A stretch of DNA of 64,000 bases. It comes from Streptomyces minutiscleroticus (GTDB lineage: Bacteria; Actinomycetota; Actinomycetes; Streptomycetales; Streptomycetaceae). Below the pieces are notes generated by a model that was not told the DNA's origin, made no database searches, and saw nothing but the letters and a program-made list of their open reading frames with translations. The stretch's first letter is position 1; each line of letters opens with the position of its first letter. This document shows, piece after piece, positions 53,281 to 59,594 of the stretch. The position numbers were made by a program, and so were the translations under genes. The stretch covers positions 79,336-143,335 of the forward strand of contig NZ_BMVU01000019.1 in NCBI RefSeq assembly GCF_014650875.1, read 5' to 3'.

Positions 53281-53574
53281 TCAGATCTCGTAGTCGGCGA
53301 CCACCCAGGTGGCGAACTCGCGCCACAGGGCCACACCCGCCTGGTGCGCCGGGTGCTCGATGTAGCGCTTCAGGGCGTCCGCGTCGTCGACCGCGGAGTT
53401 GATCGCGAAGTCGTAGGCGTTGGGGCGCTCGGAGATGTTCCAGTCGCACTCCCAGGAGCGCAGCTCCTCGATCCGGTCGCCGAGGGCGCGGAAGGCCCGT
53501 ACGCCCTCCACGACGCGCGGGTCGTCGCGGGCGACGCCCTCGTCGAGCTTGAAGAGGACCAGATGGCGGATCAC
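53281..53574 (-). CDS. Dabb (stress-responsive A/B barrel) protein
   Basis: 97 aa single Dabb domain: MIRHLVLFKLDEG start, ELRSWECDWNISERPNAYDF and a HPAHQAGVALWREFATW end, the dimeric ferredoxin-like pattern. GTG 53574 follows GGGAGC. Function unknown; family members are small dimeric enzymes or stress proteins. It is 32 bp downstream of the small membrane protein gene, so probably an operon with it. Confidence 0.88.
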   Translation of the reverse strand: MIRHLVLFKLDEGVARDDPRVVEGVRAFRALGDRIEELRSWECDWNISERPNAYDFAINSAVDDADALKRYIEHPAHQAGVALWREFATWVVADYEI

Positions 53575-53606
53575 GGGCGCTCCCAGGGGCCGGGTGGCGG
53601 CTCCGC

Positions 53607-53786
53607 TCAGCCCTTGGCCCCGTTGGCGATCCACGTCATGAAGTCGCCGACGGCCTGAGCGGCGTTCGAGATGCCCTCGAAGCCTATCTGCACGTAGTCG
53701 GCGGCCTTGGCCGGGTCGGTGATGATCACGTACAGGGCGAAGACCACGAGTACGTAGATGGCGATCTTCTTCGCGTGCACCGCCAC
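53607..53786 (-). CDS. small single-pass membrane protein
   Basis: 59 aa: a short basic start (VAVHAKKI), one membrane helix (AIYVLVVFALYVIIT), then an amphipathic end (DPAKAADYVQIGFEGISNAA). GTG 53786 has GGAGG 5 nt upstream; GTG 53780 is possible. The layout with a Dabb gene downstream looks conserved in Streptomyces, from memory. Function unknown. Confidence 0.75.
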   Translation of the reverse strand: MAVHAKKIAIYVLVVFALYVIITDPAKAADYVQIGFEGISNAAQAVGDFMTWIANGAKG

Positions 53787-53916
53787 CGCGGCCTCCCCTG
53801 TCCCCGACGTGCCGTGTGAAACCCCTGTTACCGGCGGTGAGTCTATCCCGGACGCCCGTTCGTGAACCGTACGGACGATCATCGGCCGCACGCGTTTCCG
53901 CCAGGGAGGGGAAGCA

Positions 53917-53956
53917 CGACGAGGGGCCCGGTCCACTCGGACCGGGCCCCTCGTCG
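53917..53956 (-). terminator. tRNA-Ser(CGA) terminator
   Basis: A perfect 18-bp inverted repeat (CGACGAGGGGCCCGGTCC and complement) with a 4-nt loop, 5 nt past the tRNA 3' end. Confidence 0.9.
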
Positions 53957-53961
53957 AAGAG

Positions 53962-54046
53962 CGGTAGCGGAGGGATTTGAACCCTCGGTGACTTGCGCCA
54001 CACTCGCTTTCGAGGCGAGCTCCTTCGGCCGCTCGGACACGCTACC
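53962..54046 (-). tRNA. tRNA-Ser(CGA)
   Basis: Class II tRNA on the minus strand: acceptor GGTAGCG/CGCTACC, anticodon arm CTCGC-CTCGAAA-GCGAG with anticodon CGA, long variable arm, T arm GAGGG-TTCAAAT-CCCTC, discriminator G. Confidence 0.97.
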
Positions 54047-54157
54047 GAGGGAGACCCTACCCCACAGAGGCCCGTGGTCCGAAATCCGTTTCCGGACGAC
54101 GGTCCCCGAGGGGCGCCGGGCGTCCTTCCGGCGGCCGTCGGAGGGGCTCAGCAGGCC

Positions 54158-54643
54158 TTATCGCCCGCGGAAGAAATCCGTGAGGGCACGGGCGCACTCC
54201 TCGTCGAGCACGCCCGCGATCACCTCGGGCCGGTGGTTCAGCCGCCGGTCGCGGACGACGTCCCAGAGGGAGCCCGCCGCGCCGGCCTTCTCGTCGCGGG
54301 CGCCGTAGACGACCCGGTCCACCCGGGACTGCACGATCGCGCCCGCGCACATCGTGCAGGGTTCGAGGGTCACCACGAGCGTGCAGTCCGTCAGCCGCCA
54401 GCCGCCGAGCGCGGCGGCGGCGCGGCGGATCGCGAGGAGCTCGGCGTGCCCCGTCGGATCGCCGGTCGCCTCGCGCTCGTTGTGACCGGTGGCGAGCACC
54501 GCGCCGGACGGGGCCAGGACGACGGCGCCGACGGGGACGTCCCCGCCCCGCGCGGCCGCCGCGGCCTCGTCCAGCGCGAGCCGCATGGCCGCCCGCCAGG
54601 GATCGCGCACCGGGTCCGGTGCCGTGGTCCGATCAGCGTTCAC
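54158..54643 (-). CDS. tadA: tRNA-specific adenosine deaminase TadA
   Basis: 161 aa. Deaminates A34 to inosine in tRNA-Arg(ACG), encoded at 34665 in this window. The zinc-dependent deaminase motifs are intact: the HAE motif in TGHAELLAIRRAA and PCTMCAGAI with the two Cys ligands; the C-terminal ALTDFFRGR binds tRNA. ATG 54643 begins MNADRTTAPDP. It follows the TadA-associated gene by 9 bp, so the two are an operon. Confidence 0.96.
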   Translation of the reverse strand: MNADRTTAPDPVRDPWRAAMRLALDEAAAAARGGDVPVGAVVLAPSGAVLATGHNEREATGDPTGHAELLAIRRAAAALGGWRLTDCTLVVTLEPCTMCAGAIVQSRVDRVVYGARDEKAGAAGSLWDVVRDRRLNHRPEVIAGVLDEECARALTDFFRGR

Positions 54644-54652
54644 CCGGGGAAC

Positions 54653-55189
54653 CTAGCGGACGGTCTCCAGGACCTCCGCCGCGCCCAGGACCTCCGCGAT
54701 CTCGCCGACCGCGTCGGTGCTGTCCAGGGCGAGCAGTTCCTTCTCGTCCACGCCCAGGTCGGTCAGGATCTCGACGTCGCCGATGGGGCCCGACCGCGCC
54801 GTGTCGCCCGCGGCTCCGGCCGCGTCGTCTTCATCGTCGTCGTCCGCCTCTCCGTCCTCCGTGCCGTCGAGGTCCAGCGCGTCCAGGTCGGTGCCGTCGT
54901 CGCCGGGCTCCTTTCCGAGTAGTTCGTCCGTGAGCAGGATCTCGCCGTACGAGCTGCGGGCAGCGGCGGCGGCGTCCGAGACGTAGATACGAGGGTCGTC
55001 CTCGCCGTCCACGCGGACGACGCCGAACCATGCGTCCTCCTGCTCGATGAGCACGAGAACCGTGTCCTCGTCGACCGAGGCCTCGCGGGCCAGGTCGGTG
55101 AGATCGGACAGGGTCTCCACGTCGTCGAGCTCTGTGTCGCTCGCTTCCCACCCGTCTTCGGTGCGCGCGAGCAGTGCGGCGAAGTACAC
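54653..55189 (-). CDS. tRNA adenosine deaminase-associated acidic protein
   Basis: 178 aa, very acidic. An N-terminal globular part (YFAALLARTEDGWEASDTEL, with VLVLIEQEDAWFGVVRV) and a central Asp/Glu run precede a C-terminal helix (LGVDEKELLALDSTDAVGEI). Actinobacterial genomes carry such a gene next to tadA; what it does is unknown. GTG 55189 has GGAGAG 6 nt upstream. It is the first gene of the two-gene unit. Confidence 0.85.
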   Translation of the reverse strand: MYFAALLARTEDGWEASDTELDDVETLSDLTDLAREASVDEDTVLVLIEQEDAWFGVVRVDGEDDPRIYVSDAAAAARSSYGEILLTDELLGKEPGDDGTDLDALDLDGTEDGEADDDDEDDAAGAAGDTARSGPIGDVEILTDLGVDEKELLALDSTDAVGEIAEVLGAAEVLETVR

Positions 55190-55637
55190 CGTGACTCTCC
55201 CACTGGTCAGAGGCGTGCCGGTTGGGGGTCCCCCCGGCGGAGGTTGCGGGCGGGGAGTGCTGCTCCGAGCCCCGCCCACTCGGAATCGTGGCAGAAACGG
55301 AGCGTTCAGGAGAGGTCTTCGGCTCGCTGTGTCCCGGTCGCGTTCCGGCGACCGGGCGCACGGGGCGCACCCGGCGCCGTCGAGGGGCCTCACCTGGGCG
55401 CTCGGCGCCCACCACCGCGGATCGTACGCGGCCCGGGGCGCCGCCCGGCGCAGACCCTCGCGGAAGGGGCGCCGGTGGCTTGCGGAAGCGTCTGTCGCGG
55501 AGTTCGATCAACGGGGCGCACGCGGCTGCGGTGACCGCGGGGCGCCGGCTCTCCCGAGCGTCCCGCGCGGGCGCCCGGGCACCCGCCGGGCACCGGTCCC
55601 CGTCGGCTCCCACCTGCTCATATCGGTCCCCCGCCCC
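55190..55637. other. 448-bp region without convincing gene
   Basis: Contains the promoter region of the tadA operon (minus strand, near 55190-55290). I see no tRNA and no strong hairpin. Long open frames here lack codon bias or starts of their own. Confidence 0.4.
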
Positions 55638-55820
55638 TCACCAGCGGAACGTCCTCATGCGCATCGCGTGGCGCAGCCGGGCCGCCTTGGCGCGGCGTGG
55701 CTGGACGCGGTCGCGCAGGGCGCGGGCCTCGGCGAGTTCGCGCAGGAACTGGGCGCGTCGTCGGCGCCGCTGGGCGTCGCTCTCCTCCTCGTCCGGCCCC
55801 TGCCGTTCCGGGTCCGACAC
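55638..55820 (-). CDS. small basic coiled-coil-like hypothetical protein
   Basis: 60 aa: an acidic start (SDPERQGPDEEESDAQ) then a basic helical part (RRRRRAQFLRELAEARALRD, RVQPRRAKAARLRHAMRMR) ending TFRW. GTG 55820 is taken; TTG 55826 is two codons further upstream. It looks like a small RNA- or ribosome-interacting protein by composition only. It is divergent from upp. Confidence 0.5.
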   Translation of the reverse strand: MSDPERQGPDEEESDAQRRRRRAQFLRELAEARALRDRVQPRRAKAARLRHAMRMRTFRW

Positions 55821-55967
55821 TCGCAAACACCCCCAATCAGGTCCCTCTCACCTTCCCTCCGCAAGGCGGTTCGATGCCACTGAGAAGGGGGAGCGGGGCC
55901 CGGGCGGGGCCCGCCCGGTGCCGGACGGGCCCGGAGGCGGGCGGCCCGGCACCGGACGGGGCCCGGA

Positions 55968-55973
55968 TACCCT
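55968..55973 (+). promoter_or_regulatory. -10 element of a leaderless upp promoter
   Basis: TACCCT ends 6 nt before the upp ATG, so transcription would start at the ATG itself. The same TACCCT with the same spacing precedes the SRP RNA (62127-62132). Confidence 0.45.
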
Positions 55974-55979
55974 GGGGAC

Positions 55980-56615
55980 ATGCGTCTCCACGTCGTCGAC
56001 CACCCCCTGGTCGCCCACAAGCTCACCACCCTGCGCGACCGGCGCACCGACTCCCCGACCTTCCGCCGCCTCGCCGACGAGCTGGTCACCCTGCTCGCCT
56101 ACGAGGCCACCCGGGACGTGCGCACCGAACAGGTCGACATCGAGACCCCGGTCGCCCGGACCACGGGCGTCAAGCTGTCCCACCCGCGCCCCCTGGTGGT
56201 GCCGATCCTCCGGGCCGGCCTGGGCATGCTCGACGGCATGGTCCGGCTGCTGCCGACCGCCGAGGTGGGCTTCCTGGGCATGGTGCGCAACGAGGAGACG
56301 CTCCAGGCGTCCACGTACGCCACCCGGATGCCCGACGACCTCTCCGGCCGCCAGGTGTACGTCCTCGACCCGATGCTGGCCACCGGCGGCACGCTGGTGG
56401 CGGCGATCCAGGAGCTGATCAAGCGCGGCGCCGACGACGTGACGGCCGTGGTGCTGCTCGCCGCGCCCGAGGGCGTCGAGGTCATGGAGCGGGACCTGGC
56501 GGGCACCCCGGTGACCGTCGTGACGGCGTCGGTCGACGAGCGTCTGAACGAGAACGGGTACATCGTGCCGGGTCTGGGCGACGCCGGTGACCGGATGTAC
56601 GGGGCGGCGGAGTAG
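55980..56615 (+). CDS. upp: uracil phosphoribosyltransferase
   Basis: 211 aa pyrimidine-salvage enzyme making UMP from uracil and PRPP. PRPP loop VLDPMLATGGTLVAAI (near 130), start MRLHVVDHPLVAHKLTTLRDRRT, tetramer/GTP-site region VPILRAGLGMLDGM, and C-terminal uracil-binding ENGYIVPGLGDAGDRMYG. ATG 55980 is supported by the leaderless -10 element just upstream. Monocistronic. Confidence 0.97.
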   Translation: MRLHVVDHPLVAHKLTTLRDRRTDSPTFRRLADELVTLLAYEATRDVRTEQVDIETPVARTTGVKLSHPRPLVVPILRAGLGMLDGMVRLLPTAEVGFLGMVRNEETLQASTYATRMPDDLSGRQVYVLDPMLATGGTLVAAIQELIKRGADDVTAVVLLAAPEGVEVMERDLAGTPVTVVTASVDERLNENGYIVPGLGDAGDRMYGAAE

Positions 56616-56725
56616 CAGCCGACGGCCCCGGGGCCCGGGCCGCAGGTCACGGGTCCGGTCGTACGTACGGCCGATGGAAGCGGCGCGGCCGCTTCCACCG
56701 GCGGGTGCGGGACCGGCGTCCCTGT

Positions 56726-56842
56726 GACTCCGCCGGGCCCGGCGCTACGGGTCCGGTGCCGCGGGCCCGACGCCGCGAGACCCGGTGCCGCAGATCTGAC
56801 GCTGCGAGACTCGGTGCCGCGGGCCCGACGCCGTGAGGACCC
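56726..56842. repeat. 29-nt tandem repeat, 4 copies
   Basis: Units start at 56726, 56755, 56784 and 56813 (29, 29, 29, 30 nt) with core ggtgccgc(g/a)g and gacgc(c/t)g. It is non-coding, between the convergent upp and LytR_C genes, ending 25 bp from the latter's stop. Confidence 0.85.
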
Positions 56843-56867
56843 GGTGGTCCCGGGCGCCGCGTGGGCC

Positions 56868-57506
56868 TCAGCAGTTCCCGGGCGTCCTGGAGGGCTTCGG
56901 CTCGGCCGCGGCCAGCGTCGTCAGGGCCTTGTCGGCGTCCCGCTTCTCCGCCAGTTTCTTGAACTCGTCGCCGATGATCAGGTCGACCTCGGCTGGCTTC
57001 CCGCGGCTGTCCGTCTTCAGTTCGGCGCCGGTCAGCTGGGTGCCGAGCACGGGCAGGGCGGCGTTCGCGGCGTCCTTGGCGCCGAGGACCACTCCGGTGC
57101 CGGCGACCTTCTTGTCGTACTCCTTCGTCGCGTTGCCGACCTCGCCGATGCGGAAGCCGCGCTTCTTCAGCTCGTCCGCGGTGTCCTTGGCGAGGCCGCT
57201 GCGCGTCGTGGCGTTGAGGACGTTGACGGTGATCTGCTTCGGCTCCAGCAGGGTCCTCGCCGTCGTGGGGGAGGCGCTCGGCGCGGGGGTGCACTTCTTG
57301 GCGGCACCCACCGCCCTGGCCTTGTCACCGCCCGAGAAGACGCCGATGAGCTGCACCGTCCCCCAACCGACGAGGCCGAGAACGGCGACGGAGGCGATCA
57401 GGGCGAGCACGACCCTGCGGCGCTTGTGGGTGCGGCGCATCCGCGGGTACTTGTCCCCCGTGATCCGGTACTGGCCGCCCATGCCAGGGGGAGTAAGCAT
57501 GCTCAT
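56868..57506 (-). CDS. membrane-anchored LytR_C domain protein
   Basis: 212 aa: a cytoplasmic N-terminus (SMLTPPGMGGQYRITGDKYP, then basic RMRRTHKRRR), one membrane helix (VVLALIASVAVLGLVGWGTV), then an extracellular LytR_C domain (ITVNVLNATTRSGLAKDTAD, ELKKRGFRIGEVGNA). A Cys is the last residue. Stand-alone LytR_C proteins in actinobacteria are thought to act in cell-wall glycopolymer attachment. ATG 57506 is used; it has no ribosome-binding site. Confidence 0.87.
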   Translation of the reverse strand: MSMLTPPGMGGQYRITGDKYPRMRRTHKRRRVVLALIASVAVLGLVGWGTVQLIGVFSGGDKARAVGAAKKCTPAPSASPTTARTLLEPKQITVNVLNATTRSGLAKDTADELKKRGFRIGEVGNATKEYDKKVAGTGVVLGAKDAANAALPVLGTQLTGAELKTDSRGKPAEVDLIIGDEFKKLAEKRDADKALTTLAAAEPKPSRTPGNC

Positions 57507-57669
57507 ATACGCAGCGTAGTGCGCCGGGGCGGCTCTGCCTACTAGATGATCAATGCCCGGTGCCCAGGCCAACCCAAAAGGGCCAACTTGCGGTGAGCGG
57601 GGCCGTCCCGGGCGCCCGCCGCGGGACCGACGGGTGCGGCGGTGGGCGTGGCCGCGGGGACGGGCGGTG

Positions 57670-57966
57670 TCAGTCCAGCTCGAGTACGCGCGCGTGCAGG
57701 ACCTGGCGCTGCTGCAGCGCGGCGCGCACCGCGCGGTGCAGTCCGTCCTCCAGGTAGAGGTCGCCCTGCCACTTCACGACGTGCGCGAAGAGGTCGCCGT
57801 AGAACGTCGAGTCCTCGGCGAGCAGGGTCTCCAGGTCGAGCTGCCCCTTGGTGGTCACCAACTGATCGAGGCGGACCGGGCGCGGCGCGACGTCCGCCCA
57901 CTGCCGGGTGCTTTCCCGGCCGTGGTCGGGGTACGGCCGGCCGTTTCCGATGCGCTTGAAGATCAC
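57670..57966 (-). CDS. small ParB/sulfiredoxin-fold-like protein
   Basis: 98 aa: VIFKRIGNGRPYPDHG start, then RPVRLDQLVTTKGQLDLETL and LYLEDGLHRAVRAALQQRQV plus LHARVLELD. The LYLEDGLHRAVRAA stretch resembles the box II (GERRxRA) region of ParB/Srx domains, where an Arg contacts nucleotide. There is no HTH, so not a full ParB. Some databases may label it an antitoxin; I see no toxin gene beside it. GTG 57966. Confidence 0.75.
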   Translation of the reverse strand: MIFKRIGNGRPYPDHGRESTRQWADVAPRPVRLDQLVTTKGQLDLETLLAEDSTFYGDLFAHVVKWQGDLYLEDGLHRAVRAALQQRQVLHARVLELD

Positions 57967-58159
57967 ACGGAAAGCCTACCGGCCAAGACGTTCCGGGCGC
58001 AGCCAGGACGACGGAGTGCGACGCCGGAAATCCCTCTGTAAACAAGGGCGAAGCGGAAATACGCCGGGGATGCGGCGGTGCCCGGCCGACTCCGGCCGGC
58101 CGGGCACCGCCTCCGCCTCAGTCCGCGCCGCCCCCGTCCGTACCGCCTCCGCCGCGCGG

Positions 58160-58333
58160 CTACGGGTGCCCGTGCTCCCCGGAGGCCTTCGGAGCGGTGG
58201 GCCGGGGCGTGGCGTTTCCGGGTGCGGCGGGGTCGGGTGCGGCGGGACGGGCGGTCGGTTCGGGCTTCGGCGCGTTGCGCGCGGCCTCGGCACGCAGCAG
58301 GGCGTGCAGGACCGCGTAGGGGTCTTCGGGCAT
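58160..58333 (-). CDS. 57-aa hypothetical protein
   Basis: MPEDPYAVLHALLRAEAARN, then a Pro/Ala-rich tail ending EHGHP. GAGG lies 8 nt before the ATG at 58333. It follows the 58393-58770 gene by 59 bp on the same strand. Too short and low in complexity for assignment. Confidence 0.5.
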   Translation of the reverse strand: MPEDPYAVLHALLRAEAARNAPKPEPTARPAAPDPAAPGNATPRPTAPKASGEHGHP

Positions 58334-58392
58334 GGGGGTGTCCTCGCGTTCTGCTGGTCGGTCGGTCCACGACGGGGCGGGAGCCGGGGCCG

Positions 58393-58770
58393 TCAGCAGC
58401 GGAGGACGACGCAGCGCACCGCGCGCAGGGCGGGGACGGTGTGCGGCGGCGGTACGGGGCGGGGGCCGCGCGGGACCGTCGCCGGGTGCCCGGGGGCGCA
58501 GCCCGCGGCGGGGTGCGGCGGAAGGAGGGGCGCGAGGTGGCGGCCGCCGGTCCTGCCCTGCGGGCGCGACACGGTGCCGGCGGTGTCGAAGGGCTGCTCC
58601 GCGCCGGACTCCGTGGAGACCGCGGCGGGCGGCACCGGCTCCGCCCCCGCGTACGGGCCGGCCGCGTTCAGTGCGAACAGCGCGCACAGCAGCGCGGTGA
58701 AGGGGACGGCGAGACGGAACCAGGCGCGGCGGCGCGGGATCGCGCACCGGGTGTGCCTGGCGGAACTCAT
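58393..58770 (-). CDS. small membrane/secreted hypothetical protein
   Basis: 125 aa: a basic start (RHTRCAIPRRRAWFR), one hydrophobic segment (LAVPFTALLCALFALNAAG), then a Pro-rich extracytoplasmic part ending PALRAVRCVVLRC, with three cysteines in the last 40 residues. No known domain. It probably forms an operon with the 57-aa gene downstream. The start at ATG 58770 lacks a clear ribosome-binding site. Confidence 0.6.
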   Translation of the reverse strand: MSSARHTRCAIPRRRAWFRLAVPFTALLCALFALNAAGPYAGAEPVPPAAVSTESGAEQPFDTAGTVSRPQGRTGGRHLAPLLPPHPAAGCAPGHPATVPRGPRPVPPPHTVPALRAVRCVVLRC

Positions 58771-58951
58771 GCGAGGTCATGTCCCCGCTACGGGCGGCCG
58801 GTGCATCGTCCCGGGCGCGGAACCCCCCGCACGGCGTAACCGCAGCGCGGCGGGCGGTTGACTGCGGGCGCGCAGGGACGGGGCAGCGGGTGGGTGCTGA
58901 AGCGGGGCGGCACGCCGACTGGAGGCGTCCGCGGCCGGGCAGGAGCAGGGG

Positions 58952-59443
58952 GTGGCCGCAGACCTCACCCCCGAAGCCCTCGCCGCCCACTTCGGCCTGG
59001 AACCGATCCCCAGGGAAGGTGGCCGGTTCCGCAGTACCTGGGCCGGGCCCGAACGCCCCGACGGACGGCCTGAGGGCACCGCGATCGTCGCGCTCCTGAC
59101 CTCGGAACCCGGCGACTTCTCGGCCCTGCACCGGCTGCCCGCCGCCGAGACCTGGCACTTCTACCTGGGCGATCCGCTGGAGATGCTGCTGCTCGCCCCG
59201 GACGGCACCTCCCGCACGGTCGTCCTGGGACCCGACGTGCTCGGCGGGCAGTACGTCCAGTACACGGTGGAGGCCGGCACCTGGATGGGCGGGCGGGTCG
59301 CCGAGGGCGGCGCCTGGTCGTTCTTCGGCTGCACGATGGCGCCCGGCTTCACCTACGACGGGTACGAGCACGGGAACGCCGCCCGGCTGACGGCGCGGTA
59401 CCCGGCGGAGGCCGCCCGGATCGCCGCGCTGAGCCGGCCTTGA
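58952..59443 (+). CDS. cupin family protein (DUF985)
   Basis: 163 aa beta-barrel protein of the YML079w/DUF985 cupin group: TPEALAAHFGLEPIPREGG, then TAIVALLTSEPGDFSALHRL, AETWHFYLGDPLEML, VEAGTWMGGRV and FGCTMAPGFTYDGYE. Metal-binding His/Glu candidates are visible (HRL, ETWHFYLG). GTG 58952 follows GGAGCAGGGG. Substrate unknown. Confidence 0.9.
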   Translation: MAADLTPEALAAHFGLEPIPREGGRFRSTWAGPERPDGRPEGTAIVALLTSEPGDFSALHRLPAAETWHFYLGDPLEMLLLAPDGTSRTVVLGPDVLGGQYVQYTVEAGTWMGGRVAEGGAWSFFGCTMAPGFTYDGYEHGNAARLTARYPAEAARIAALSRP

Positions 59444-59594
59444 CCGGCCTGTTCTCTGACCGGCGAGTTCTCTGACCGGCCGGTCCGCCCGCACCGTTGA
59501 GCACGCCGTTGAGCGCGCCGTCCCCTGCGTCCGTACTCCTGGGCGGAGGACGGAGGAGCCCGAGGACGGCCGCGACGGGAGGGGGAGGAGCGAC

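Noticed and set aside
57670..57966. Toxin-antitoxin module
   Set aside because: No toxin-sized partner adjoins the gene and its motif looks ParB/Srx-like, so an antitoxin label is not supported by the sequence.
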